Below are positions 1 to 9,871 of a stretch of 64,000 bases of DNA, in pieces. The stretch's first letter is position 1. Every line of letters begins with the position of its first letter. This stretch comes from Curvularia sp. ZM96 (taxonomy: Eukaryota > Ascomycota > Dothideomycetes > Pleosporales > Pleosporaceae): NCBI GenBank assembly GCA_022457065.1, contig JAJGBQ010000006.1:62001-126000 (forward strand), in the 5' to 3' direction. The translations under genes were made by a program, and so were the position numbers. Under the pieces are notes generated by a model. The model made no database searches, had not been told where the DNA came from, and saw nothing but the letters and a program-made list of their open reading frames with translations.

Positions 1-500
1 TAGCCTGACTTTTAAGTATTTATCTACTTTCTAGAAGCGCTCTACTTCTAGAAACATTTTACTTCTAGAAACGCTATACTATCTTATATAGCCCAACCTT
101 TAATTATTTATTTACTTTCTAGAAACACTCTGCTCCTAGAAACTCTCTATACTCTCTACTATAGTCACAGAGCGTTTCTAGCGTAGCATTTCTAGGAGTC
201 GGGCGTTTCCAGGAGCGTAGCATTTCTAGGAGCACGGCGTTTCTAAAAATTCTTTGTTCCCGTAAATACTCTGCTGATGGGAACGCCATGCTCCTAGAAA
301 CGCCATGCTAAAGTCCCACTCGGTGTAACGAGAAACCTTGCATGCCGAAAACGACCAATCAGACCGCAAGGATGATAGATTTTCCGACACAGCGCTGTGT
401 CTCATTGGTCGTTCTCGGCCGACTGGGTTTCTCACCATACAGGTAGGGACGTTACTAGAAACGCTCTGCTCCTAGAAACGCCGTGCTTCTGGAATTGTTC
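1..500. repeat. Interspersed CTAGAAACGC-type repeat block
   Basis: This AT-leaning stretch is built from many imperfect copies of a short word, TCTAGAAACGC or CTCCTAGAAACGC, in both orientations (for example near 26-40, 60-75, 120-150, 290-305 and 455-485 forward, and 180-245 inverted). I see no plausible coding region. It is low-complexity repeat DNA of unknown origin, cut by the left window edge. Confidence 0.6.
329..436. repeat. Short hairpin (MITE-like) inverted repeat
   Basis: The left arm starts GAGAAACC and runs through GCCGAAAACGACCAAT. The right arm, ATTGGTCGTTCTCGGC to GGGTTTCTC, is its imperfect reverse complement. The arms are about 30 bp with a loop of about 45 bp. The structure looks like a small non-autonomous foldback element, but no clear target-site duplication is visible. 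Confidence 0.45.
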
Positions 501-721
501 TTTTTCTAGATTTAGGAATTAACCTTCTATAACCTCCAACCTTATCAAACGTCGACATATGAGACAGCAGCAATTCTACTAGTGTGCATGCTTTCCCCGG
601 CCTTGTAGCGATACTTGCAGAACTCATTCGTGCTTCAGGCGTGGCGCCATAAGCTAATTCATGATTGGCTAGTCCGGCGGCAAAGCTCGACAAAATTAGC
701 ACACAACGAAACAGGCCAAAC

Positions 722-1432
722 ATGCTTTTCGCTAGTGAACGCTCTCTTCTGGCATCCTGCTACTCGAGTTGTTCGAGCATCACTGCAGAACCCGGCCTCC
801 TCGAATGGCTGCAGAGTTGGGAGCATGCGAGTAGTCTTTGGGACCTGTGCTGCTCTGCACATGCAAGCCGTAAATCGAACTTCATGCGTGCCCTCGCTCG
901 GCTTAGTGCAGAGCCCACTTACGGAAGCAACAGAGACGCGATACATGTGGCTTTCGGCATGATTCGACACTACATTGGGCGGCTAGGTTACCATTTTCGA
1001 GCGGCTGATACATTAGTTGCTTGCGCACCTAGACTCTTTTATCTACTTCACGACTTTGAAGTCTGCAGCGTTCCTATCCCAGTCAAATCCGCGATACCTC
1101 CGCCAGACGAGATGACCACACTTGATAAGATACTCGTCCGTATGCTACCCGCCAATTCTCCCAAGCTAGATCTATATCAAGAGGCGCTTGCACATATGGA
1201 CGACCGATACCAGCTATTCAGCCGGTATATGGATAATTACGCTAGGCCTAACCGGAGCTCTTGTATTCATGCTGAGATTCAAGTGCTGGAACATTTCTAT
1301 ATACATGGGATGCAGTTTGCATGCGATGACCCATTCATTGCATGCAGCAAGCCTGCATGTTTCTGCTGCCTTCCCTACTTTCGATGCTCCGGGTTCAGCA
1401 GCCGACAGAACCGTGTTTTGTGGGAGCTCTGA
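722..1432 (+). CDS. OTT_1508-like deaminase-fold protein, possibly incomplete
   Basis: The protein resembles the fungal OTT_1508-like family of zinc deaminase-fold proteins, whose substrate is unknown. A HAE motif (H183, E185 from this start) lies in CIHAEIQVLEHF. It is followed about 30 residues later by a PxC-x-x-C type zinc site (CSKPACFCC, about C213/C216). These supply the His, catalytic Glu and two Cys of a cytidine-deaminase-like centre. The frame is open upstream to 665 but the first ATG is at 722, so a 5' exon may be missing. The frame ends soon after the Cys motif, and a second coding-like frame (about 1390-1649) overlaps the end. This suggests an unplaced intron or a frameshift. 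It is convergent with the BTB gene at 1667. Confidence 0.55.
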   Translation: MLFASERSLLASCYSSCSSITAEPGLLEWLQSWEHASSLWDLCCSAHASRKSNFMRALARLSAEPTYGSNRDAIHVAFGMIRHYIGRLGYHFRAADTLVACAPRLFYLLHDFEVCSVPIPVKSAIPPPDEMTTLDKILVRMLPANSPKLDLYQEALAHMDDRYQLFSRYMDNYARPNRSSCIHAEIQVLEHFYIHGMQFACDDPFIACSKPACFCCLPYFRCSGFSSRQNRVLWEL

Positions 1433-1666
1433 AAGCTCGCGCGCTTCGGGATCTAGGGGAGCATCTCTGATCCTGAGAACGATTGAGGAAGGCGGCACTA
1501 ATGTTCTGAGGGGCGCTTCTGACAATGTTGCCTCAGACAATATATTGAAAATCTGCCAGCCATCTCTGGAAGAGTTTATCAACGATTCGGATGAGAATGG
1601 AGGGGTTCAACTCGAAGGTCAATCGGAGCCGGAACTGTCGCAACAATAGCAACCCTATCCAAATGG

Positions 1667-2275
1667 CTACCAGATCCGGAGTGCTTTATAGAAATCGACT
1701 ACAAAATCCCCGCCTTTATGTAAGAGGTCCAAGAACGCTTCTTCTTTTTGTAAGTCTTTGCCGTGTTCAGCTGCGATTTGAGCGACGGCTAAGCGCATGG
1801 AACAGGAGCTTCTGGTGATGGCATAGATCTCTTCGACACAGATCGGGAAGCTCTTACTTTGCCAGCCAACCTTTAGTCGGTGCTTCATTTTGGTCAGAGC
1901 GAGTACTTTAAGATCTTTCAGGAAGAACATGTCAGCCAAAGCATACACTCTGGGGTCTTTCAGCATGGCTGGGTCGTCTAATTTTAGGTTGGCATGTCAG
2001 AACCACAGGTGTAACAGGAGTTGCTTACCTCGCAGGCCCTCAATTTTAAGATCGTCTGTGTAGTCGCCAGTGTACAGATACTCAAAGACTCTCCAGTGAG
2101 CCATGGCACTGCCTTCATCAAATCTAATCTCGCCTTCGCAACCCTCCGCGAACACCTTGTCTTGGAATGCTTTCGCAAAATAGCGACTTTGAACACAGAT
2201 TACGAAGCGATGCGCGTAAAGTTTAGTTCCATGGATAAAGATAGTGACGTCTGAGTAATCTTGCTTATTGAACAT
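1667..2275 (-). CDS. BTB/POZ domain protein, two exons
   Basis: Exon 1 is 2275-2029 and exon 2 is 1977-1667, giving 185 aa. The 49-bp intron-like gap has donor GTAAGC (from 2028) and acceptor TAG (1978-1980). Joining them restores a continuous BTB fold. Residues 1-85 carry the typical YSDVTI... core with hydrophobic-HRFVIC-SRYF features. The second exon supplies the fungal 'ARVYALADMFFL' style helix region. BTB domains mediate dimerisation and can link substrates to Cullin-3 ubiquitin ligases; the role here is unknown. The frame is open upstream of the ATG and the usual N-terminal lead is short, so another 5' exon may exist. It is convergent with the deaminase-like gene. Confidence 0.7.
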
Positions 2276-3345
2276 TCTGACCAATAAATCAGTCTGTCTT
2301 GCGGCGCAATAGTCAATAGGCCTGGTTTAACACATACTTGCTGACGAAGTTTAAATTTGGGAGATCTGTTGTAGGCTATGTATAGTATCAGGTTGGTATC
2401 CATAAAGCACAAGGAATTTATCTGAGTGGTAGGAGAAAACGTACTGGCATAATTGCTTTAATCTCCTTGTCGTTCTGAGCAGGTGCTGTGATCTCAATGT
2501 CTCGTGTGAATGAGTTGAATGCCGTGAATGAGAGGCCGAGATCACGATCACGCTGAATACGATTTCTGGCTTTGTCCTTTTTTGACTGGGCTCGCCTCCG
2601 TCTTGCTTCCGCGAGCGTCGGCATGCGTGCTAAAGAAGTGAGCGAAGCAGTTTTACGGTGTGGGGAGCGGATCAGCGGCTTACGTTGGTGGGGCAACACG
2701 CGCTTTTACGGAACTGTGTAGGTACTGGCAATGTTAGGGGAGGTGCAGCTAGTGAGGCGGCTGCACTAAACGTCCTGACTGAATTGACTAAAACATGTTC
2801 AGCCCGAGCGCCTAGAGAATATTCTAATTGAATGAATATGAGACTGTTGACATGAAGACGCAAGTGAGGTGAAATTAATGATGGATAAATTCATGAACGA
2901 TGTCTTGTGATGATACGTAGCTCGTGTTAAAGCGCTGATTCGGAAACGGAATAACTATAAGTCCGGAGTCCGTGCGTGTGTACTGGTGACGAAGTGGAGA
3001 AAGCAGACGAAGGGATGAAGGTCCACGTCCACTCATCAAAAGGTGCAAGGATTGAGCAATCGACCGACGAGGTGAACCGGTGGAGGAGGGTCAAAAACAT
3101 CGAGTGTGCCCTTTCTCTTGCTCAGGCACCGAAAGAGTAACTTAGATAAAGTCAGAGGCGCAAATGCGACGCCGTTGCTAAAGAGCGAATAACAAATCAG
3201 GCTAACCAATCCAAGCTCTTGTATCACGTGTTGTTGATTGCGCATAGGATGCAGACACTCACTCGTCTTAGCAGAGATCCCATGCGTAGTCCAGGATCCG
3301 GAAATACGCTTTCCCAAGGGACAACCACACTTGAACGCGCCATAC
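2276..3345. other. Intergenic, no supported gene
   Basis: No recognisable family was found. A basic 93-codon minus-strand frame (2699-2418) contains an Arg/Lys-rich helix-like segment and could be an upstream exon of the BTB gene or chance. I did not call it. Confidence 0.4.
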
Positions 3346-3562
3346 GGGATTTCTTCTAGGACGGGCGTCTGAAGACAGGAATTGGGGGATTATACGGGAT
3401 TTCTCCTAGTACGGGCGTCTGAAGACAGGAATTGGGGGATTATACGGGATCAGCGCGAATATTAGCAGCAGCAGAATAAGGGCGACGCATTCCAGGATTG
3501 GGGGATTATACGGGATTTCTTCTAGGACGGGCATCTGAAGACAGGAATTGGGGGATTAACGT
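3346..3562. repeat. Direct repeats of about 55 bp (ACGGGATTTCTTCTAGGACGG type)
   Basis: Three near-identical units begin TACGGGATTTCT, pass through ACGGGCGTCTGAAGACAGG and end AATTGGGGGATT. The second and third are separated by a segment reading CAGCGCGAATATTAGCAGCAGC. A diverged relative of the same block, including the GCGCGAATA segment, occurs at about 20990-21110. This is therefore a dispersed repeat family rather than a single-copy satellite. Confidence 0.65.
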
Positions 3563-3589
3563 TAAAGGGGTTTAGTTCACTCTGCACGA

Positions 3590-3870
3590 CAAATGTAACT
3601 ACGCAGCGTGACAACGAATCTTGTGCTAGAAGTGCGTGTCAGGTATGGCTGCCTAGAAATCGGGAATAAGAGCTCCTGAGGCAAGGATCTCAGTGCAAGG
3701 GTCCTTAGTCACAGCGCGTGATACGGCTCGCGGACATCTCAGCACGCTACTGCTGCAAAATATCGCTCAGGACGCACGGCCGATCGCATGCGTTTCAACG
3801 ATCTTGTCGTCCGCGCGGAGTGAGTGAGTGAGTGAGTGAGTGAGTTGTATTTAACGTCCATATATCGTCC
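3590..3870 (-). repeat. Left inverted copy of a 240-280 bp repeat
   Basis: The reverse complement of this segment matches 8932-9190 over most of its length. Shared blocks include GACGTTAAATACAACTCACTC, CGTGCTGAGATGTC, and GCTCTTATTCCCGATTT. A (TGAG)n microsatellite lies at about 3820-3844. Together with the right copy it brackets the LINE reverse-transcriptase region. Confidence 0.7.
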
Positions 3871-3973
3871 GCGCGGAAAAACTGCCGAGATGCACACTCC
3901 TCACGTTAAGTAGATTCTTTGAGTGTGCAGTCTTGATCTTTGCTATCTTGGCTTTCTTTCCAGCCCACCGAGC

Positions 3974-4485
3974 TACGAGCCTCGTACTGATACAAAGTGA
4001 CACGCTTATGGACTGGTACGAGCGTCGTACTGATACAAAATAGCGCCCTTGTGGACTGGTACGGGGGACGTAAGGGTACACTGATTGGACTGGTACTAAC
4101 GCCGTACTGGTACAAAATGGCACGCTTATGGACTGGTACGAGCGTCGTACTGATACAAAATAGCGCCCTTGTGGACTGGTACGGGGGATGTAAGGGTACG
4201 CTGACTGGACTGGTACAAAATAGCACGCTTGTGGACTGGTACGAGTGTTGTACTGGTACGAGTGTTGTACTGGTACGAGTGTTGTACCGATACAGAATAG
4301 CGCACTTGTGGACTGGTACGCTGATTGTACTGGTACAAGCGTCGTACTGATACAGAATAGCACGCTTGTGGACTGGTACGAGCGTTGTACTGGTACAAAA
4401 TAGCACGCTTATGAACTAGTACAAGCGCTGGACTGATACAAACGCCGTACTAGTACAAAATACTACGCTTATGGACTGGTACGAC
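3974..4485. repeat. Minisatellite built on GGACTGGTACGAGCGTCG
   Basis: Roughly a dozen variable units of about 30-40 bp contain GTACTGATACAAAATAGC and GGACTGGTACGA. The near-palindrome GTACTGGTAC recurs. Long frames on both strands here are by-products of the repeat, with peptides that just repeat LVPVHKRAILYQY-like words, and are not genes. Confidence 0.8.
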
Positions 4486-4796
4486 CTTCATAATAAGAAG
4501 GTAATCCCGTAGATGAATGCTAACACGGATTTCTTCTGGTCCCGATAAAGGGCTTACTAAAATAGAATAAGACGTGTACCCGCACCACTTGGGATGCTAA
4601 TTAGCGCGACAACGTATTTATGGCAACACACGTCACTCTGCTTTCCTAGCTTACTGTAAGAAATGGTGCAGGTCTAGACCGAAGACTCGTCGTAAGGCCG
4701 AGCGACACGGCAAAGACCACACGGCAAAGACCACACGGGTCGATCTTGATTCCAACATCCCAAGTGGTGCATCAGTCTCACTAGCTGTTGTGAACA

Positions 4797-4926
4797 GAGT
4801 TGTCAACGATCAAGCTCATCAAGCCGAGCTAACGCGATATCGTAATGATTAGGCCTAAAAAAGCTAGCCTATTATCGTATCACGTTAGCTCGATTTGATG
4901 AGCTTGTGTGTTGACAACTCTGGTTG
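4797..4926. repeat. Foldback element, about 55-bp arms
   Basis: The left arm (AGAGTTGTCAAC, then CAAGCTCATCAA, CGAGCTAACG) is matched in reverse complement by the right arm ending GTTGACAACTCT. There are only scattered mismatches and the spacer is very short (around AGGCCTAAAAAAGC). It is a compact hairpin typical of a MITE or solo foldback transposon. Confidence 0.6.
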
Positions 4927-5129
4927 TGAAACTTCTTCTGTTAGTGTAAGCAGCTCTCTGGAGCACCTAGTTAAGCAGCTTACGCTTCCTAAATGAGCAT
5001 ATGCGCAAAACTGAGTGATGGATCTCGAATGAACTTACATACCCGTACATACACTCTCATGCACTTGCAGATTCCGGTTTCTGTGAACAAGCAACCGTTG
5101 ATCACACGCTAAGCGCCTCTCGCTTAGTG

Positions 5130-5350
5130 GTAAGCGCTGCTACAACGGTGGTCTGGTGGATAGGGCTAGCATGCATTATATCCTCATCTCCCCCTCCCTC
5201 AAGTAAACTGAAAATGTTGAGCTAACAGAGGTAATCTATGATTAGTAATAGTAAGAGGAGGAAAACCTAAGGTTGCACTAACTTAGTAGTGAGGAGAAAC
5301 AAGAAAATAGAACGACCCTGAGTCCGAAACGCCAGTCCGCCAACAGTATC
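5130..5350 (+). repeat. Dispersed repeat shared with 33367-33590
   Basis: Both copies, in the same orientation, share CGGTGGTCTGGTGGATAGG, CTAGCATGCATTATA, CTCAAGTAAACT and GACCCTGAGTCCGAAACGCC with only scattered differences over about 220 bp. The element family is unknown. This copy lies upstream of the LINE; the other abuts the stop codon of the chromodomain gene. Confidence 0.75.
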
Positions 5351-5373
5351 CCACCTAACGTCCGTCCCTACGT

Positions 5374-5620
5374 GCCGGGACGCACGGTGTGACGGGACAC
5401 TTTTTATTCCGGAAGCCTGGAATATTCCTAGCGCGCTTGTATTCAAACAAATGTAATGCGCATCTATTCTACAGCTCTTGTACTCCTAGTGCATCACCCT
5501 CCGACGCTTAAAAGCGTGTTGTTAACTATGCTATCGCTCATTCTATCAGTGCCGTCCATCAACTGTCCTCTAATACCCCCCTGTTTGTTCGCGACCACTA
5601 ATATTTACAGAGAGCTCGGT
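5374..5620 (+). repeat. Diverged direct repeat shared with 9872-10115
   Basis: Shared words include GGAACGCACGGT/GGACGCACGGTGTGAC, GGGACACTTTT, CGCGCTTG, AATGCGCATC and ATACCCCCCTGT/ACACCCCCCTTT in the same order. It lies where the endonuclease part of a complete LINE ORF2 would be expected, but does not encode one. Confidence 0.55.
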
Positions 5621-5695
5621 GGGCTGAGGGAGAAACTAAGATAGCAGCATTTAAGACTGCAGCCTCGAAAGCTTAATATAAGGCGGGGAGTGCGC

Positions 5696-8644
5696 ATGCC
5701 GGTAGTTTCTCCGCGCTGGCGAATCCAAACGGCGCCATGGTGGACGACAGAATGCCAGACAGCGTACCGGCGGCACCTGCGAGATCATACGGGAATAGGG
5801 ACTCCACCAACAGAGGCAACCAGAGAGTTCCTAAAGACAGTGCGCCGAACAAAGAAGGCCTACTGGCGAGACCGGATAGACGGCATTAAGACAGACTCAG
5901 ACCTCTACAGCCTAGCTAGATGGCACAAGCTTTCACCAAACCAACAAGACTCCCCACTAGTAGTAAATGGTGAAACCATCACAGATACAGCAGAGAAGGC
6001 TGAGGCCTTACGCAGAGAACTGCTAGACCGATTCAACAACGCAGATGATCTGCCAGCACCACCAGAAGCAGAGAACTTTACTCAAAACCCCCTACCGTGG
6101 AACACTGAGGTATCGACTGAAGAAGCAGAGCGCTATGCTATTGGCGTAGCTAGCACATCGCCAGGTGCGGACGGAATAACGGTACGGCTACTAAAGGCGT
6201 GCTGGGCAGATATCAGGAACCTCGTTCGCGCAATTTATCAGAGATGCCTAGAGCTAGAGTTCTACCCAGGCTGCTGGCGCGTGGCAGAAGTAACAATGAT
6301 ACCAAAAGCCGGAAAGAAAGACCGTACGTCAGCACGGTCAATGCGGCCGATAACCCTACTCTCATGCATTGGCAAGGGGCTGGAACGCCTAGTGGCAAGA
6401 AGAATTGCTACAACAGCAATGATGCACGATATTATCAGCCCACAGCATGTAGGAGCTGTCCCAAAGCGATCAGCTATGGACATTGTAGCGGCATTCACGC
6501 ACGATGTAGAACAGGCTCTGGCAGCAGGCAAACGCGTGACTATGGTCACGATGGACGTGCAGGGAGCATTCGACGCGCTTCTCAAGAACCGGTTGCTACA
6601 CCGGATGGCCCAGCAAGGCTGGCCACCAGCCTGTGTCCGGTTTATTGACTCTTTCCTATCAGAACGCTATGTACAGATACGACTAGGCAACGAGATTACA
6701 CCACGCCACCTAGTAGCCTGCGGCACACCACAAGGATCCCCGCTGTCGCCAATTCTGTACACACTTTATCTAGCCGAGCTTCTTAATCAGGACAGAACGC
6801 TACGCTTTGGATACGCAGATGACATTAATATCTACAGAGCATCAAAGACCCTAGACGAAAATGTCCAGCTACTAGCAGGAGATATACAAGCAATCAACCA
6901 GTGGGGTGCACAGAATAAGGTTACCTTTGCCCCAGAGAAGCTAGAAGCGATCCACATTACCCGCCAGCAAGACAGCTACTCCCCAAGCATACCTTTATCC
7001 GACGCAACAACGCTAGACCCAATTGCGCCAGCTGCAGATAGATCGCAGACAGCACTACGATGGCTTGGAGTGTGGTTTGACCGCCAGCTTAGCTTTAAGC
7101 ACCACGTCGCCTATAGAGCAGCAGCCACCAAGAAACTTGCCAGTCACCTAAGAGGCCTCGCAAACACAGCTCATGGCCCGCCTCCAGATGCTATGCGAAA
7201 ATTAGTAACAACATGCGTATTACCTTCACTACTGTACGGAACAGAGGCTTGGTATGAAGGACGAACAAGAAACCCGAGAACAAGAAGGAAAGACAACCCT
7301 ATTTCTGTCAGCACAAGAGTTGGACAGCATATTACGGCTATCCAAACTGTACTTATACAGGCTGTAAGAGCAGTACTACCAGTATATAAAACAACACCCC
7401 TTCCAATTCTCTTTAGAGAAGCTGGGATACCGTCAGCAGAAGTTGCACTTGAAGAGGCTAGGTGGCGCCTCGCGCTGCGACTTCAGACAATAGACCATCA
7501 GCACCCTCTTACTCACCGGGCAGTTGTACCACACAATCAATCTGGCACTAGGGTAGGAGAGAGGCAACAACCAAGAACTAAGATCCAGAGGCTAGGCCTG
7601 CTTCTGCCAGCCACCCCCCGGCCAGCTCTAATAGCGCCGCACTTCTCGCAAGGGTGCCGCACAGATCCAACACTAGGAATGGAGAAGAAAACTGCTGCGA
7701 AAGAATTCAAAGAATGGTGGGCCTCTTTAGATAGCAGCACAATCACAATCTTCTCTGATGGATCGGAACAGCACTGTGAAGGGGAAAAGAGAGTCACCTA
7801 TGGGTATGCCATATACCGGGCCCAGGAAAAGATAGCCACAGGACGCGGATCTCTCCACCCGCTTTCACATGTTTTCGATGCCGAAGCGATTGGGGCATGC
7901 AGAGCACTTCAGCACGCGGCCCAGATAGCAAGACCAACAGATGCAGTTTATATGTGTATAGACAGCACTTCAGTAATCTGGTGTCTACGCGGAACAGCCT
8001 CAGACTCCTCACAATGGGCGTTTCTTCAATGTCAGGAGATAATGGACACAATGCCTAACGTTAAGGTGCGATGGGCACCAGGACACACTAACATCGAAGG
8101 CAACGAAACAGCAGACAACCTCGCAGATGCGGAGGCGAAAGAACCCTCCACTCCATTTGGACTAGCAGCACAACCAACAGTATCGGGTATACGCACGATC
8201 AGGAAGGCACAACTAGCCACAGCTAGAGCAGCTTGGTGGAATAGCGCCAAGAGCAAGCTTTCCAACTGGTACACCCAGTGGAAGCTACCGTACCAGCCCA
8301 CCCGACCTCCCCAAGAGCTAGAGCTAACACGCCCAACCCTAGCAAGACTGCTGGCAATCCGAACAAGCCATGGAGACTTTGCATGGTACCACCGGAAGTT
8401 CCACCATGACAACGCGACTCTGAAGTGCTCCTGCGGGCGCCCAAAGACCCCCTTGCATATCGCACTATGCCGGAAAACCACAACAGCAAACGTCTTCCGG
8501 CGATGGCCAAGACGGCCACCAGCACCGCCTAGGACACCTAGCGAAGCAATCAAGTACCTCCAGGAGCTCTGGGAAGAGCCAGAGGACTTTGCCGCTTTCC
8601 TAGAAGTCACAGGTTTCTATAGCACCATATGTAGGCCTCACTAG
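5696..8644 (+). CDS. LINE (non-LTR) retrotransposon reverse transcriptase-RNase H polyprotein, 5'-truncated
   Basis: This single open frame of about 980 codons encodes the C-terminal part of an I/Tad-type ORF2. Residue numbers below are counted from position 5690. The reverse transcriptase domain has the catalytic MDVQGAFD block (about 288-295), a GTPQGSPLSP motif and YADD (375-378). An RNase H domain follows, beginning FSDGS (about D690) and continuing through an HVFDAEAIGA block, a CIDSTS block and WAPGHTNIEGNETAD. A short Cys/His cluster (about 913-927, C-x-C...H...C) closes the protein. The start, near PWWTTECQ, is where such proteins pass from endonuclease to RT, so the APE endonuclease and ORF1 are absent. 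The frame is free of stops, unlike RIP-damaged DNA elsewhere in the window. Confidence 0.9.
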   Translation: MPVVSPRWRIQTAPWWTTECQTAYRRHLRDHTGIGTPPTEATREFLKTVRRTKKAYWRDRIDGIKTDSDLYSLARWHKLSPNQQDSPLVVNGETITDTAEKAEALRRELLDRFNNADDLPAPPEAENFTQNPLPWNTEVSTEEAERYAIGVASTSPGADGITVRLLKACWADIRNLVRAIYQRCLELEFYPGCWRVAEVTMIPKAGKKDRTSARSMRPITLLSCIGKGLERLVARRIATTAMMHDIISPQHVGAVPKRSAMDIVAAFTHDVEQALAAGKRVTMVTMDVQGAFDALLKNRLLHRMAQQGWPPACVRFIDSFLSERYVQIRLGNEITPRHLVACGTPQGSPLSPILYTLYLAELLNQDRTLRFGYADDINIYRASKTLDENVQLLAGDIQAINQWGAQNKVTFAPEKLEAIHITRQQDSYSPSIPLSDATTLDPIAPAADRSQTALRWLGVWFDRQLSFKHHVAYRAAATKKLASHLRGLANTAHGPPPDAMRKLVTTCVLPSLLYGTEAWYEGRTRNPRTRRKDNPISVSTRVGQHITAIQTVLIQAVRAVLPVYKTTPLPILFREAGIPSAEVALEEARWRLALRLQTIDHQHPLTHRAVVPHNQSGTRVGERQQPRTKIQRLGLLLPATPRPALIAPHFSQGCRTDPTLGMEKKTAAKEFKEWWASLDSSTITIFSDGSEQHCEGEKRVTYGYAIYRAQEKIATGRGSLHPLSHVFDAEAIGACRALQHAAQIARPTDAVYMCIDSTSVIWCLRGTASDSSQWAFLQCQEIMDTMPNVKVRWAPGHTNIEGNETADNLADAEAKEPSTPFGLAAQPTVSGIRTIRKAQLATARAAWWNSAKSKLSNWYTQWKLPYQPTRPPQELELTRPTLARLLAIRTSHGDFAWYHRKFHHDNATLKCSCGRPKTPLHIALCRKTTTANVFRRWPRRPPAPPRTPSEAIKYLQELWEEPEDFAAFLEVTGFYSTICRPH

Positions 8645-8990
8645 AGCCTATACTTGCAAGACTTTTCCTATCTCCTTATCTTCTTTCTCTCTTTTCTCTC
8701 TTTTTCTTCTCTTCTCTTTCCTATGTCATCTATACTACACACTCCTTAGTAAGCATCAGCTACAACAACTAAAGGCGGATACACACCTACTGCACAATCA
8801 TCTCAGTGGCGATCAACAGGCGGAACGACCACTATTAGACCACTACAATCATGTAAATAAGAATAGGCATCCTAGGCATAGTACGGCAAGCCATAGGCAT
8901 AGCCCGTCTACATGCCCCAAGGGAGGCTTTATATATAGACGTTAAATACAACTCACTCACTCACTCACTCCGCGCAGACGGCAAGATTAT
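8645..8990 (+). other. LINE 3' flank ending in (ACTC)n
   Basis: Downstream of the RT frame comes a pyrimidine-rich stretch (CTTTCTCTCTTTTC-like, 8680-8725). It leads to GACGTTAAATACAACTCACTCACTC at about 8950-8970. This simple-repeat end may be the 3' end of the LINE; the same end occurs inverted at about 3820-3868. Confidence 0.4.
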
Positions 8991-9190
8991 CAAAACGCGT
9001 CTCGCAGAACGTGCGCTGTTAACAGCACTTGGCATGCAGTGGCGTGCTGAGATGTCTGCGCGCCGCACTGCGCACTGTGGCTGAGAACTGCAATCCTGAA
9101 ATCAGCTCGATGCCTCAGGCAGCTCTTATTCCCGATTTTGCAGGCCGCTATTGGTCCAGTCGTATACACGCACGTTGCAGACAGCCGCGC
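8932..9190 (+). repeat. Right copy of the 240-280 bp repeat
   Basis: This is the inverted partner of 3590-3870. The two are near-collinear from GACGTTAAATACAAC(TCAC)n through GCTCTTATTCCCGATTT. It ends about 50 bp before the terminal inverted repeat of the 8-kb element. Confidence 0.7.
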
Positions 9191-9242
9191 CTTATGTTCC
9201 CTTTACTAATTCTTCCACAAAGTGACTTACTTATCATCAAAG

Positions 9243-9785
9243 TTGCTACTATCCCTCCACGTGTGGCGGAAAACCCTGCGTGCCGGCATGCCAGCCATAC
9301 TCTTCACCACAACAAACGCAGCCACAGATAAGGAACGTGCAGAATCTCGGGATAGAGACCTCTACTCTCAAGTATTTCCCATGTATTATCTCTTTGCAAG
9401 GCGACTCTTGCATGGCCAGCAATACCACAATTTGCTGCGGGTATGTATGGCAGCCCCGGCTCGGTCAGCCTCGGATGCGCCCGAGGTTGTATGCATATAG
9501 CTGAGAGTCTTTAGTACTGTACAAAGACATGTAAAGAGTATATCCCGAGCAGAGTGCTACAGCATCCTTGTTGTGGCGCTGTTGTGCAGGTATTTTGATC
9601 TGCAGAGCAGGATTGACAACTAAGGCGCGCTATCTGCAAGTCGTACGGAAATGCCGTAAGTGGCTTAGTGGTATTCTATCAGCGCTGATGTCGGACCCTT
9701 GTCCCGCGAGCGTAGCTTAGACAGAGCTACTTGGCTAGCGGCTAAGGCCAAGCATGACTCGCTCGCGCTCGAATACATGCTTAGA
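9243..9785 (+). repeat. Left terminal inverted repeat
   Basis: The outer tip is TTGCTACTATCCCTCCACGTG. Blocks shared with the reverse complement of the right arm include GCGGAAAACCCTG, GCCGGCATGCC, ATCTCGGGATAG, AGCAATACCACA, CAGCCTCGGA, GGATTGACAACTAAGGCGCGC and GAATACATGCT. No protein family is recognisable inside it. Confidence 0.75.
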
Positions 9786-9871
9786 CATTGCACTACGATT
9801 GACGCACGCCTGGTTTTAGAGAAAATAATAATTAACTAGTATTTAAAGGTAATTAATGTCAATCCAAGCGG

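Noticed and set aside
2418..2699. Basic 93-codon minus-strand frame
   Set aside because: Coding-like composition, but no family, no certain splice link to the BTB gene and no other support.
3851..4406. Frames of 90-170 codons on both strands
   Set aside because: They arise from the minisatellite, since all frames stay open because of unit composition.
8032..8610. A 192-codon minus-strand frame
   Set aside because: It lies opposite the RNase H and C-terminal part of the LINE protein, which has clear domain motifs.
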